DNA of 64,000 nt from Pyxicephalus adspersus (GCF_032062135.1 NC_092861.1:55531268-55595267); one strand, 5' to 3'. Counted from the stretch's first letter, positions 12,001 to 25,525 are shown. Notes: a model not told the origin generated them from the sequence alone. Program-made: numbers and translations.

Positions 12001-14512
12001 CAGAATAGTGAGCCACACTTTAGGGACATCACCAACTTTTTCTCCAAATCTGCTAATGGATTAATGCCTTCAGCCTCACTTCAGATATACAGCTAAAAAA
12101 CACAGGAAACAGCAAGCTTATTGGGTGATGGCTCTTGGGAATGAACCTCCTCTGGTTACAACTAGTCAATTAAATTAAATACACAGTCCTGATTTCCACT
12201 GTAATGAAAACAGGACTGTATTTTATTTAAAGTGACATCATCTGTCCCTTCTATATTAATTTACAGTTAAATGGGTTAGTAATGGCATTTTTATAGCTTT
12301 TGTGCTGCTTGTTGGGTAGATATAAACAGTCTAATGTGTATAGTCGTGGCAGAAGTGCACTTTAAATTGGTAAATATAGCATATAGTATTTACATACAGG
12401 TAGCAACTTTTAGAAAAATTCCAACCACAGTGGATGAACTGGAAATTAAATATGATTGAAAGATTGAACGTAGTTGCCTAAAACCAAGCAATCAAAATTT
12501 TTAAATCTCATTGTGTTCAGTTGAAACCATAATTTTGCTGGGATTTTGCTTCCAGCTAGGTTCCAGCCAGTAGGTTGCCATATATATGACCAGATTTAAA
12601 GGTACTAGTTAACTGATATTTGACATGAAAGTAAAACTGAAGTTACCTTTAAGTACCTTATATCCTAAGGATGATATATGTAGTGAGAGCTTGCCACCAG
12701 ACTTAAATCTAAGAATAGAGTATAGGTGACATGAACTTTTTCCCTGAACTGAAAAGAAATTGTGTTTTGAGACTCTGGTCACAGATATCTTTGTTTATGA
12801 GATTTAAGTTTTTCACTGGAGCTATTTGAAATCTGTTGTCATTTTTTAGAGTAGATTTAGTGCTTCAGGTAAATCTATGGACCAGCATGTTCTCACTTTT
12901 TTCCACCACCTCCCTGCTGTATGTTCTCCTGTTTGCTTGATCCCACAATTGCTGCCATTTCAAAATCATGATCATAACTTCCATGCAGCTCTTTTTACTT
13001 TCCCAAACTTTTGCATAAGTTTTGGAACACATTGTGTGACTGCAGCTAAAATGTGTCTGGTTCTGATGTAGCAAAGGCATATATATTATTAGCATATTTT
13101 TCTTCTGTATAATCTGGAGCACCCATTCATATGTACTGTATACCTTGTATTTGTCATTTTGACGGAACCCACCTAACACAGAGCCATACCACCTGTTTCC
13201 AGGCCTTCAACCCTCTTGGCACAAGCTCAGACCAAGTCACAGCAGTGCACACAAACAGAACTGTTTTTGTTGATTATAAAAAAAACCTCACACCTGGGCC
13301 TTTGATTAATTGTCACGTACAAAAATAAGATAAAACACATAAATCAATTGCAGTTTGCTGAACAGCATAAAGAGGTATAAAGGTGCGTAAAGCATAGTCA
13401 TCTACATAATAAATTTAACTACAAAATAAAGTCCATTGCTTATTCGGAAATGTGGAATCAGTATTGCATCATTTAAAATGTATGTACAGCCCAAACTCTT
13501 TTGTTTTGGATAGAATGCATTTGTGTTAAAGCCCTATTGATTTTTTATTTCTGTTCTTGTACCCACAGGAAGAATGTTTTTGCAATTTCTTTATTATTTG
13601 ACATTTGGATAATAATTTTGATCTGTTGACCACTGCATTCAGTATAGAACATTAACCTTAAAGTCATAGAGACTGGAAGAAAGGGCAATTCTTCCAATGT
13701 GAATATGCAGTAGGAAGTTTCCCTCACTTTAGAGAGATTTGTGATGACATGTTCTGCCCCAAGGAAAAAAAGGTAAAGGATAAATACCTGATGACAAACA
13801 GACAGCAAGTAAACATAAACGTCTGAAAGAGGGTCCTAACTGTTCTTTTTGAAAAATTGGCTCTACATGCACCTTTACTGAGTAAAAGGCAAGTGCCAAA
13901 ACTAACTACTTAACAGCAGGTGTGAAGTTATAGGAAACAAAATGTTTTTCCTTTCTTTACTGAAACATGGCCTTCTTAGTCAGCCATATTAAACAAAGCA
14001 TGCAAATGTAATTGCAACCAGCAGCCCTGTGTGTGCTAATATACCACAACCCTAGTATGGTAGAAGTGATTCACACTTTTTTTCCCCCTCACAGAATGAC
14101 AATTCAGTACTTATCTCCTTCGCTCTTTTTCTCCACTGAGGAGGAAAATGATAGTTTGCTGGATTACATGATTACAGTACATTAGGCAATATCTCATGCT
14201 TTGGTGCTGGACTGAGTGAAGCGGCAAGCCAGAGAAAGCTGAACTTTAATTAGATGTTACATCAAAATATAAATGTGAACTTTGATTTAACCTATGCATG
14301 GAAATGCATAAGCGCTGAAGAAAATAGGCAATATATAAGGGCCTGTTCATTCTAGGATCAGCTTAAAATGTATGGAAAAACACAATGCAAGTGAGTTGGA
14401 TGTTTGAAAAACTCTAGTTATAACAAACAAAAAACGCAGGTCAGTACACCAAAACGTACACACTTGTATCTTACTAAAGACAATGGATATTCTCATGCTC
14501 ATGTAATGTTTA
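9095..14512. other. No gene or repeat recognised
   Basis: 5.4 kb of AT-rich DNA. The longest open stretch (133 codons at 9539-9940) has no recognisable domain, and its composition matches the surroundings. Other overlapping ORFs here are shorter. No consistent splice frame could be built. Confidence 0.5.
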
Positions 14513-15591
14513 TGTAGCGCCCTGCTAATGTTTAACTCTAGGCATGCTGAACCCTGTGGTTCCACAATTTTATGTAATGTGAGATGCCAAGGAACTTTCT
14601 TGTCTGGGTCAGTGCACTGTATGAACTGGGGAGGAACTTCTGGGTGCACAGGAAGCTGGGCAGTATTGTGCCAGGATCCCCATGTGGCTGCTGAGGGAGG
14701 ATTGTGATCCCCAGCTTTGTAAGTGACTGTTCTCTTGCCTAAGGGTACCCAGGAAGTGAGTGTTCCTGATTCCAGCCATCTTTACCATCAGTGTTAAAGG
14801 TGAGAGAGTGCTGCTGCCAGTGATTGGGGACAGACTGTTCATGATTGCCCATAATATTCACCCTGCCCTAGAATTCAGCCTGGGAGGTAAGACTGTTGTA
14901 TAAGCAGCCGGTGCTAATATTACCAGAGCTGCAGGATGACTATTTTATCCGTTCTCCCCCTTCATTGCTGACTGCTACTCTTTCATTTGCTTGAGAGCCA
15001 ACTACAGCTCTCTCCTGGGCTGTGTGACACTTATATGGACTGGGAAGCCACTGAGGTGCTGGAAGTACACCCGTGTCTCCCTGTGTCACCCCTGGACTGC
15101 TACATATATATACTTGGTCCTTATTTATCTGACTGACTGGCAAGCTTACATCTGCAAGAAGATTCCAATGCTAGCTTTAGGTAGAGAGAACCTGTCGCTG
15201 CTTCTGAAAGTCAAGTTCATCCATTGAAAGTGATTGGACAGTCATTCCAGCAGAGCCCAGGAGACTTTCATTATCTTCACAATTCCAAGGGGCCCGGTCA
15301 GAGTAACAGTGGCCACTGGTTGGTCCATTAGTTGGGCTATTTATTTAGTTTGTCTGCGTACTTGAAGTTGAGGGTTTCTTGGGTAACATTGCAGTATACG
15401 GCACCTGTTAATTGGCTGTATTGTTGCTGTATGTGTTACACTGCATGTTCAACTGTGGTATTGTAAGGCTTCTCTATTATTATTTTAAGACCTTTTAATG
15501 TTGTTTGCATTGCAATTTTTACCACCCTTATTATACCAGTTATTTATGAATAAAGTCAGAGTTTACGGGGCAAAAACTCTAACACTACTTT
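14513..15591 (+). mobile_element. LTR-like block (borders uncertain)
   Basis: Starts TGTAGCGCCCTGCTAATG, a style of 5' LTR end seen in amphibian LTR elements. It is GC-richer than its surroundings for about 700 bp, contains a TATA-like ACATATATATACTTGG near 15100, and ends with GAATAAAGTCAGAGTTTAC near 15549. This order of TATA then AATAAA fits an LTR. I could not find a matching 5-bp target duplication or a clean CA end, so it may be truncated or another repeat type. Confidence 0.4.
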
Positions 15592-17136
15592 GGTCAAAGG
15601 TTTATCATGACAGCCAGAAAACTAGCTGTTTAACAAGAAGGTCAGCAATAGCAGCACATGTATCTTTCTCATGACAAGTTTGATTTAGTATAACCTAAAT
15701 TGAGAGGAGTTTACATTTATGCTCAGTGGAAGTGTTTATGTTGATCAATAAGGTACTTTAACTGTTCAAGTTAGCAAAAGGTCAGGGTTAGAGAAATACT
15801 CAGATCTTTATTCCACTGTGTCTTCTCATCAATATCCCTCTTTTCTTTTAATGTTACTGTATCCACTACAAAGCTTAATTCCTTGTGCTAACTTTGTAAT
15901 AATGATTTGGTGAAGACAGATGTGACAGGTCCAATCTGATGGCCTTGCATGAGTAATGCTGATTTCTTCTCAGCACTCTTATACGGACAAGATACATTTA
16001 ATCAGTAAAATGGTCTGCCACAAAAATTACCACAAACCTGACCTTCCATTTATTCAGTGCTTTTATATTAATGGGATTAGAAAGATGTTTTTTTCTTGTT
16101 ACCATGCAGTAAATTCGGAGGCTCTTTGCAGCCTAGCAGTTTGCTTGACAATGCAGGATTTTCTTTTTGCAATGCAGGATTGTTGTAGGACAGTATTGCA
16201 ACACAATAAACAGAGTATATTTGTAGAAGCATAGCTGTATTAACCTAATCCACCTAAAAGATCAACAATAGCAGAAATGCTTGTTTTATATGCTAGTAAA
16301 GATACATTTGTATGCATAATAAAAAATATAATTTAATATACAGTAAACCTGGAAATCCAGAAAAACTGTAGTCATGGGTGAGGCAAGTTTACACTTGAGG
16401 TTTAATTGTTGAGGTTAAAATTATTTTTCAGATTGCTATAGTCCATCACAATGTTGGCACAAGACCCAATGCACTTCCAAAGGCACACAGAAAGCCTCAT
16501 ATTAAGTAGAAGATATCAGAAGCAACTTGATATCTAGAAATGATGTGTACAGTTCTACAGGAAAAGGAAAAAAGCACTCTTCTTTTACAGTTAGGATCCA
16601 TTAAGCCAATAAATCCTTTTGGTTTAACAAAGAAAGATCGCTTTTTTTATGGACCTTCACATCACTACAGGACAAACCAGGAATGTATGTGTTAGCCTGG
16701 TTAACCTGTTAGCCGACATGGTTGATGCAGTATCTACATGTGCAACTCTCATATTTGTAGAATATGATTTTACAATTAGCCACTGATTCAGTCCTTATGA
16801 ATTCCCATGGAGTTTTTACGTTATTGGTTTTTTGGAAATGTTCAGATTGTCCTACACTGCTATAAACCTTGTGCTATTTTTAAGTTTTTGGAGCTGAAGC
16901 ACTTACCTAATATCATTGCATGGTCAAGGGCTGTTTAACTAGAGTATTAATAATATAAAAGCACATATACCAACTTAATAATAATCACTGGTACTAAAAT
17001 TAAACCTGAAATACAAATGCAAAATAAGGTCTCAAAATGTACTTCTGCGTGTTCTTTTTCTCCGTAAAATTAGTAATACCAGTCATGATGTAAACCTAGC
17101 TCCCCCCTTCCCTTATCTATCACCTAATCCCCCCTT
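15592..17136. other. No gene or repeat recognised
   Basis: AT-rich, with short ORFs only; none shows a domain or a plausible exon structure. Confidence 0.45.
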
Positions 17137-17148
17137 CCCCCCCCCCCC
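17137..17148. repeat. C12 homopolymer in a C-rich tract
   Basis: A run of 12 C ends a CCCCT-rich stretch (about 17100-17148) immediately left of the Tc1-type fragment. Confidence 0.9.
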
Positions 17149-17149
17149 A

Positions 17150-17423
17150 TTTTTGGGTTTTCAACCAAGTATTAGAAATCAACATTATATTTTCAGCTTT
17201 TTCATTTGTCCAATTACTTTTGAGGCCCTGAAATGAAGTGATTGTGTAAAAAAAGGCTTTAGTCCTCACATTTTTATGCAATCTTTTTGTTCAACTCACT
17301 GAATTAAAGCTGAAAGTCTGCAGTTCAACTACATCTGAGTTGTTTAAAATTAATTGTGATAATGTACAGAACCACAATTAGAAAAAAGTTGTCTCTGTCC
17401 AAATATTTATGGACCTAACTGTA
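17150..17423 (+). mobile_element. Tc1/mariner-type MITE, right half
   Basis: Ends GTCCAAATATTTATGGACCT then AACTGTA, with the final TA being the expected target dinucleotide (17422-17423). Upstream blocks CAATTACTTTTGAGG, GGCTTTAGTCCTCACATTTT and CTGAAAGTCTGCAGTTCAAC match, from memory, the inner part of a Tc1-like element widespread in frogs and fish. The mirror-image left half is missing: the left side meets a C-rich tract, so this is a half copy. Confidence 0.75.
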
Positions 17424-18649
17424 TTACTCTTGCTCTCCTCTATACAATTCCAAAGCATATTTCATGCATATACAAATATTCTCCTTCTTATATGACATTG
17501 GATGATTTTAGAATTTATTATTGTATATTTTAAGGAAGACATTTTATTTTTAGATGATCTGTTTTGCCCATAGTGTGTAGGAATATTTTAGTTATATAAT
17601 TAATAATGTTGCTGTGATCAGTAAACTATTCATCTTTGCAAATATAATAAAAGATGTGATTGCGTACCTGTAACCAATTAGAGTTTGGCAAAGCCCTTGC
17701 CCTCTCTTCAGCACCGGTCCAATACAAAAATTTTAAGTCAGTCCAAAATGCTAGGATTGTCCAACATTTGAAGCACTTTGGAAGTGACTTAGTACCCCAA
17801 TGAGGTATTAGGTGATATAGGAAAATACCTAGGGAATGCATACAATTAAACCTCTCCGAAATCAAATAAAAGCCATAAGGTATAAAAGTAAAGGAGCTGA
17901 AACATCATTTGTTTTGGCATCCTTTAGCAGGAAAGATCAGTAGCAGTGCTTCAAACATTCCTAAATTTTTGTTAAAATAAGGTGTACAGGTGACTTTAAA
18001 CAGCCAATATACTGTTAGAATACTAATGTATCTTGTAAAAAATGAAAGACAATTAGGATGTTTATATAGAAACACCATAACAGTGATAATCTTGTCATTT
18101 TTATAGGTAATCAGCATTTAAAAAAAACTTTTCAATAGCCTTGCAGCAGTGGGGGCTGCCTTGTGACACATCACAACTTCTAAAATATTGGCCTTGTCAT
18201 TCCTTAAATGTACTGAAGTGTCAATAGCAGAACAATGGCATTAACCTATAAAAAGAATACAAAGTGCTGGAAGCTTCATTAAACTGCCTTATAATATAAT
18301 AGGATTTGTCAGGAATTTCATTCATAGTTTTGAATACTGTAAGAAGTCATGGAGGAAATTTCCCAGGGACAGTCTCTTGCATTGCTGGTTTATTGTGGTT
18401 TCATTGTGCCTATAAAACATTAATCTAATAGCTTTTCATTTGTAAATTAGTGGTTATATGTCTGCAGCTGAATGTGGGCAAAATACAAAGCAGGCTAGTA
18501 ATATATTCGAATGACTTTCCCCAGACTTTTTCTTACTTCTTATGTGCTGAAACAAAGAGATTTTATTGACCAATCATTGTTTATAACCATCATTAAAAAT
18601 AAACTGAATTATATCAATCATAATATTTATAACAATAGTCACGTATAAT
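17424..18649. other. No gene or repeat recognised
   Basis: AT-rich; no ORF above about 80 codons and no known motif. Confidence 0.45.
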
Positions 18650-18844
18650 CACACGTGGGGTCTCCAGGTACCCCAAAACGTAGGAAAAGGTACTTACCTA
18701 TGAGCACGTGTGACAAGCGTCCTTCTCGCAACAGCTCTCGTGGCACACTGAGATTAGCTGGAAGCGCGGCGGGCTACAATGCATAAAATCGAAAATACGA
18801 CAATAAAATGGCGCTTGGGGTCCGTGTAGACCCCACCCGTGTAG
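18650..18844. mobile_element. Small GC-rich inverted-repeat element (CACGTGGGGTCT ends)
   Basis: About 195 bp. The left end CACACGTGGGGTCTCCAGGT then ACCCCAA mirrors the right end, which reads on the minus strand as CTACACGGGTGGGGTCTACA then CGGACCCCAA. The interior is CpG-rich, unlike its flanks. A minus-strand donor-like ATAGGTAAGTACC sits at about 18690-18702. The inverted repeat and composition are visible; calling it a MITE is inference, and a target duplication is not clear. Confidence 0.6.
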
Positions 18845-20944
18845 TTAAAGGTTAATAGGGGCAGTTGTTTACTTTTTGGTATTCACTATTCGGTAATAAG
18901 TAGACAGAATGAAATCTAAATCACAATATAGTTTTTTTATCACCTCTTTAGTTTTATTTTTAACAGTAAAGGGTCAATCATCAATATCGTATCACTGGAA
19001 GAACTCAGAAAATAATGGAACTGTTAAACCCACACCCCAAATTTCCCGATTAATATACATTGCCTTCTGTACAATACAAGATATGTTAAATGTATAACTT
19101 GCCTTCCAGCATTATGAAAGTAAGTCAGTCATAATAGTGTGTTCTCAACAATGGTTTGATCTCCTCTCTGATGGTGCCTTCATAGATTCACTACTAACCT
19201 CACCACACTTTTGTTTCTTAGTTAAATAGGCACCTTTTTAGTTGTTTATAAGGTTGGGGTGCATTCTTCCCTCTGACTTACGGGATAACATTTACCAGTT
19301 TAGAGTTATTCATGAACCATTCACATCAGTCTTTGTCCCGAAAGTGGCTCACACTCTTATTTCCCCATCACACAAGTTGCATAGTTGCCTACTTCAAATA
19401 ACAGTTGCTGTTAGACAGATGACCAACAAGTTCACCCTATCACAAACTCTTCAGATTAGGCAAAGCTCCCTCACAGTACAATAAATGAGGTAGCTGGGTG
19501 CCACCTGGCCCATGGCTCCCCAAAAAGAAAGGCTAGTGGTGGATGTCAACAACCTGGCAACCACCCATCAAAACCAGCAGACTATTCTTTCATTTTTGAA
19601 TTACCCAGGAGTCACTCTGAGACTGCCTACGTGACCTTGTGCCAAGCTGTTTTTCCCTCAATACTTTTGAATTCAGCGATCAGGAGCAAGTATACAAAGA
19701 GGAACATTAAAGTAAACTTAGTCACTGATGTGGATTAGGTTTGTAGATCAGTTATAAGAATGTGTTGAAGCCATTGAATAAGTGTGAATGCCAGACTATT
19801 GTAGAATGTCTATAAATGCCTCTATATTCTCTCAGTACATGTTGCCTTTAAAAAATCATCCAAACATCCACAAATTAGTGTTTACAAGGTTCCTATTCTT
19901 TTTTTTAAAATAAAAGCTCCTAATGCAAAGCACTATAAAAATAGTTTCTAGTCATTGTACTTGAACATTTTGAAACATCAGGGGAGTTTTGTGTGTCAAA
20001 ATAAATGTGCAGTGAGGTGTCTGATGGAAAGAGATTCTTATAAGGGCTGTGAAGTGTTTAAAATGAATATTGCTGAAAGATATCAGCTTGCCTTGACATG
20101 ATCCTCCCAAGGTGAAGTGCTGTGCACATCTGTTCTGTGGAGACATTAGAAAGGTTCAACTCATTATTAACACTCTCACATACTGCTCATGAGACAATAT
20201 TGGAATGCCACATCTATGACTTATGAAGTATCCTCATAACAAATATGACTTAGTTATAGAATATAGGGACATGTTTCAGTGTATACATTGATGGTAAAAT
20301 AAAAGGGTAAAAAACATATGGAGTCATTGCAATGAGACTATCTAGGCTGCACATTTTCTTAATGGCACCTAATCAAAATGTTGTGCCTGCTGGGCTAAGC
20401 TGTTATTGACTCTACCTGAGTAAAGTTTTTTTCTGTCCTTTCTAAAATCAAATAATTTTCCCTGAGGAATTCTGGAAAAATAAAAATTAAATTGCTTGAA
20501 AACACATGCTCATATATATTGTGTGTGTGTATTTTTTTTTTTTTTTGTAACAACCTACCATACTGGGGTTTGCCTCACTAACACTGCCTAAAAATAAAAA
20601 TATTTTTAATTAACAGCAAAGTTGAATGAAGGTGCACACAATCTGCTGCACGGAAATATGGCACCTTTCCACTAGAAAAGGAAAAAAAAAGTCTATAGAG
20701 AAACTAATAGTTATGGCAATTTACTAAAAGTGCATTAAACTCAACTATTGAGAATATTGTTACTCAGCAACCTTTCAAATATAGCATTAGACAACTGAAG
20801 CGCCAATAACAATAGCACACCATAGTTTTTCTTTTCTTGTCATAATTGTACTTCTAATGGCATTTTCAATGCATTAATAATATATTCGGGTAATGATTGA
20901 TGAGGTAGTACAAATAAAATTACATATGTTACATGCATACACAT
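18845..20944. other. No gene seen
   Basis: AT-rich, with a short GT run and a T run near 20520-20547. No recognised element or coding signal. Confidence 0.45.
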
Positions 20945-21160
20945 CAGATCGGAACTCAGATCAGCCCTATTGTATACACTTAAAGCCTAAAATTGGCTTC
21001 AACCCATACACTTAAACCCACAAATCAGCCCTAGTCCATGTATTGAAGTCCCCAAATCTTCTTCAATTTTTTTACTTCAGAATTTATGGGTATATTAATC
21101 CATACACTTCAGGTCCGAGATTTGGATTATTCCTTATACTTCACACATCAGAGTTAGGCA
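20945..21160 (+). repeat. Decayed minisatellite, unit about 33-40 bp
   Basis: Phrases close to CCATACACTTAAAGCCC and AAATCAGCCCTA recur in order: TATACACTTAAAGCCTAAAA, CATACACTTAAACCCACAAA, CCATGTATTGAAGTCCCCAA, CCATACACTTCAGGTCCGAG, CTTATACTTCACACATCAGA. At least four or five diverged units are visible. Exact borders and unit length need an alignment. Confidence 0.6.
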
Positions 21161-23426
21161 CAAAGTTTTGCTTCTTCTTGCATATTAACCATGTTTATCA
21201 GTACTGCTTAAACAAAGACAATGTAACTAATAATAGAATATTAAAAGTATCATGGACAATATTCAACTGTTTGTAATACAAAGTTCTGCCCTGACCAGGG
21301 GTGTGTTATTCAATTATGCTTATCTCTTGCCAGCCCCATCCTCCAGTATGGGGCATCATTCTTTAGTATGTTTGCAGCTTAGGAGAAACCTAAATTGTGG
21401 TTAAAGCTTACACAAATATTTCAATAATATTCTATGACAAACTCAGACACGGGCAATTTTTATCACAATTGCTCAAATTTTCATTTGCAATGAAGTACTG
21501 ATGCTAGACCTGAAACTAGTACAGTTTTCTCTATCCACTTACAACTGCTTGAATGTGATGCTGTCACCAAGTTAAAAAAGTGTATGCATTTTCCCCATAC
21601 AATTTGTCCTGTAAAGAACCTAATTGAAATTGGCCTAAAATATTCAACACATTTAATTATCTTGATAATGGAAATTATATTTCTTGTAATTGTATTAATA
21701 AAGCTTTTTTGTACACTCAAAAGTGTACAAAAACAGTTCTTCTTTAGTCCAAAGCTTATGATAAGAAAAAACATCAAGCTGCACTTTGTTTTGTTGCAAA
21801 CTTGTATTCATCATGTTTTTCAATATAGCTGATTAGCTTGTTTGCATTCATTTAATTTGCCAAATCACACTTGGCTTTGCCAAGTCATCCCTAATAACAG
21901 ACACATCTACAGGTTCTGTGGTTAATTAAGTAAAGTCAATTATTAACACAGGTAATTCATATGTGTCAATAAATAAAAGGCTGGTTTGGCAAATCTGTTG
22001 ATTTGCCAGTTCTTATTTTAGTGCGGGTTACAATTATCAAACATTTTTCAAACTAACGAGTTAGTGAAAAACTAAAGTTTTTCTTAAAAAGATAAATTAT
22101 GTTGCATTGCTATTTAAGGCATCTGGTAATGTATTATTATCTAAACCCCCTACCATGTTATGCAGATTTATGGCGGAGTGGGGACTAATATTACCAGATC
22201 AAAGGGTTATTTTTCATTATAGCATATTTTTGTCACTGCGCATGATCCTGTGTGCACTTCCCTATGTGAGTTATACAATAACTAGGGGATCAGTATCCAT
22301 TTATACTGGTTTTTGACCATTGTATAATTTTGTAACCAGTCAAAGCGATCAATCTATTTTTTCTAAAAGCTGAAAAAATAAATATTTTATTTCACAAAAT
22401 TATACCAAATTTTTTTTGTGTTACTCTACAATATATAAATATGTTATGTTAAATTATCACAGTGGCAAAAAGTGTAAAAATGGCCTTGTAAGGAAGAAAA
22501 AAAAAACTTAAGATGCATTTTTTTGCAATAATGTAACCCAGTGGTATTCAGTGTGCACTGTAAGTATATAAAATTTACCCCAAAGCCTTATTTTCTGCTT
22601 GTGTGATTTACTGCTTTTCCCAGAAATCTGCAATAAGTCACTATTCAACCATCCTCTGCAATAGAAACTTCATTTTAGCAGAGATTTTCAAGGCTAATCT
22701 ATGTCTAAGGGGATGCAGACTCTGCAACTTTTCTTCTTACAACACCAAAATCACTTAGGTGTTTGAAATTAATGCAGTCTCTAAGTCATTAATTTAAGAA
22801 AGCTTTGGCAAGCAGCAATTTACAGAAAATAAGAAAAAGTATGATCTTGGAAACATTTATTCTGGTATATTGCATACATGAAATGTATTGTTTTCAACAA
22901 ACTGAAACTAGGCTTTAGAATAATTTGCAAATATCTAAAATCAACATTTCCCTCAACATAAAAATGTTATGACCTGCTGCAACAACTTAGATTTCAGATA
23001 TTGTTTTGTTTTGGTGGGTTGCCTGTAACCTTTTTTTAATGGAATTAATAAATTAAACAGTTAATCATTTAGAAAATTGCAATTTGAGCTCAACAAGTTA
23101 ACACATATTCTGAAAAAGAACAATTACACCTAAGCCTTGTAAAGAAATACTTTTCCAAAGTTCACAACAAAGACACAGCTTTTTTATGCAGAGCATACTC
23201 TGGTAGGCTGCCAGCTCTCCAACGTAAACAACCAGCAGATGTTTCTATGCTATTACAAAAGGACTGTAATTAAATTCAGAGTCTAAACTTCACATCTACA
23301 GGGTAGAAATGAAGTTTCAAAGATCGTTTATGGTCTTCTATATTTTATATATTGAATATTTATGTCTATAGGTACACCTTAAAGCTAGTGTCCAGGGAAA
23401 TATCTAAATACACATAACTATTACAT
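21161..23426. other. No gene or repeat recognised
   Basis: AT-rich sequence with only short ORFs (up to about 98 codons), none with a recognisable domain. Confidence 0.45.
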
Positions 23427-23818
23427 TTAAAGCAGAACTAAACCTAAAGCGGAAGTAAACCCAAAACTAACCCAAAACAAAAAAATCACACTTACCTTCA
23501 ATAGCGCAGAGCAGTCCATCTGTCGGGAGTCCATCTATCGGGTTCTGCGCTGTCCCGGTATCCATCTTTGGCCCAGCGCAGAGGGAGCGCCAGGCACCGA
23601 CATCCTGTATTCTTCTGTGTTCTTCTTCCTACGTTTACTCGTTCTCGCACTGCGCAGATCGTTTGACATAGACTGGGAAAAAAAGTGCTGATCTCACTGT
23701 GCATGCATGAGAGCAGCACTTTTTTCCCTATTGATGAAAGGGCTCCAAGCATCTCGGGCATGCGCAGAAGGAGCAGCCAAGAGCCTCCCGGGATGCGTGA
23801 CGTAGATATCCCAGGAGG
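23427..23818 (-). mobile_element. TTAA-type element (AAAGNGGAACTAAAC family), copy 1
   Basis: Begins TTAAAGCAGAACTAAACC. This mirrors the right terminus of the copy ending at 30266 (GTTTAGTTCCTCTTTAA). It contains the shared blocks GGGCATGCGCAGAAGGAGC, GCCTCCCGGGATGCGTGACG and a minus-strand donor-like GAAGGTAAGTGTG at about 23489-23500. The right end is lost where it meets gypsy protease sequence near 23815. TTAA ends point to a piggyBac- or Kolobok-like mobiliser (inference). The 157-codon minus-strand ORF here is an accident spanning two elements. Confidence 0.7.
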
Positions 23819-24420
23819 CAGCTTTGCTATCCAGGAATGCCTGTGAATGCTCAACTGAAGAATACCAGGCAATAGCATCATGAAACAGAATGTGATAAGA
23901 ATGTGATTAGAGGAAATACATGCTTGCCTAGGTGGATTTTCCTGTCCCACCTTGATGTTGAAGTTGACCAATTTCTTCTGAGGCCAGGAATTAATTAAGT
24001 GGCCATAGTTTCTGAAATATAAAAACAGAGCTCTTTGGACCTCCTCCTCAACCTCTCTAAGGCTGACAAACTGGAGAAGCCCAGTTGTATTGGCTACTTG
24101 GCTGAAGATCGGGGTGGACTGGTTTTAGAGGTGGTTGGAGGTCTGGGTGCAGCAGGGGTAGAAAGAGTTTCCCTGTGGCATTCATGGAGACTGTAATCAA
24201 TACTGATACATAAATAGATAGTCTCATTCAAATAGACTGGCAAAGGGTGACTGACAAGAATGTCCTTAATTGCATCGGAAAGGCTCAGCCCCACATTGTT
24301 CCACTGCAAATTGATGACCCAGTGACAAAACTCTGCAACATACTCCTCCACTTGCCTGCTTAAGGCCATTAAGCTTTGCCTCTGCAGTTGAAGACAGGTC
24401 TTGGTAGGCACACAGAATTA
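23815..24420 (-). pseudogene. Ty3/gypsy-type LTR retrotransposon gag-protease remnant
   Basis: Read on the minus strand from about 24410, the frame opening at 24411 shows the end of a retrotransposon Gag capsid-like domain: VEEYVAEFCHW, LQWNNVG, LSDAIKDIL and a downstream IDY/HECHRE segment, the arrangement of vertebrate Ty3/gypsy Gag. After a frameshift an ERLRRR...LCFY segment resembles the start of a zinc knuckle whose later cysteine/histidine positions are lost. Near 23850-23815 a short FLDSKAAS matches the aspartic-protease D-[ST]-G motif with G replaced by K. Stops and frame changes make it non-functional. The N-terminal gag, RT and integrase are absent. Sequence at 24500-24790 is reminiscent of an LTR or leader in the same orientation, but no borders are evident. 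Confidence 0.7.
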
Positions 24421-25525
24421 CTATGGCCTAGAAGGAGGGTATATTGGAAAGGACTCATGGAAGAACCAAGAGCCCACAAGAGCAAGGCATGGGGACACAA
24501 TGGCAGGTCGGACAGACCCAGGTCAGTAACCAGCTCATCCACAGATGATGCCGTACAGGTGAGCCCAGTATAGACAAGTCCAGGAAACAAAGCAAAGGGT
24601 CAAACACAAGTAGGCCCCCAAACAAGATATCCAAGGGTTAAAGACAGGCAAATATTGGTCCAGTCAGCAAACGATTACATGGCCAGGAAACAGTAAGAGT
24701 ACATATGACTAAAGGTAAACTGGGGATATTGCAAACTGGTTTGCGTTAAAAGGACAATTAATTATATTATCCCCAGTGCTGGTGGAGTGAATACACAAGG
24801 CATAATATACTGTGATTGCGAACAGTGCAGGATCGTCAGCCAGATGAACTCCTAACAATATCTGATAATAGATGTTTTAGCATGTCAGTGTGTCCTATAG
24901 CTCAAATTACACATACCAATCTTGTCACTGTCAACAACTTGTCAGCAACAGGTTTTCTAGACAAGGCCAGAAAAATACTTTCCTATTTCTACAGCCTTTT
25001 TGCCTTGCAGATAGAAATATTGGAGAATATGGCCAGCGACAGACCTGTGACTGTTTAGACAGGTATTTCTCTGCCCTTTTGCATGCAGATGAAAAATCAA
25101 AGCTAAATACTTCTGGTCTCAATGTATACACAGGAGATTGGAAGGACAATTTTCAGATATCCTCACAAAACCTGCTTTCTATCCCGAAGCCTGCTGGCAA
25201 AGGCAGTGCTCATAGGCTTACAGAGGAGCCCACTGAGTCTTGGGGCTGGAAGCAAACAGAAGTATTTGGATGGCAGCATTGCTATCCAAATTACTGCTAG
25301 AGTTTTGGCAATTTTTGAAAAGCTGATTTGGCAGTAAAGGAAGTGGAGACATTTTTAATGAAAATAAAGACATTTTGCAAATGTATCTTGCCAATTCTAT
25401 TGGTTTTCATGGCAATTTTACAACATATATGGAGAAAAAAGGGGAAAATCAACAATTTAAAAAACATTAAGTTTAGCATTTACAAAAAATCAGGATATAT
25501 AGTAAAGACTTTGAATGAACACTAT
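24421..25525. other. No gene seen; possible LTR/leader trace at the left
   Basis: 24500-24790 is rich in short CAGG/AACA phrases typical of minus-strand amphibian LTR or leader DNA (weak inference). The 136-codon ORF at 24890-25300 overlaps two others in different frames, shows no domain and is not supported. Confidence 0.35.

Noticed and set aside
23498..23971. 157-codon ORF on the minus strand, the longest outside the gap
   Set aside because: It runs through a TTAA MITE and into gypsy remnant sequence in a different frame from the gag/protease blocks, so it is an accident of the repeats.
24890..25300. 136-codon ORF on the plus strand
   Set aside because: Overlaps other ORFs in different frames, contains no recognisable motif and has no splice context.
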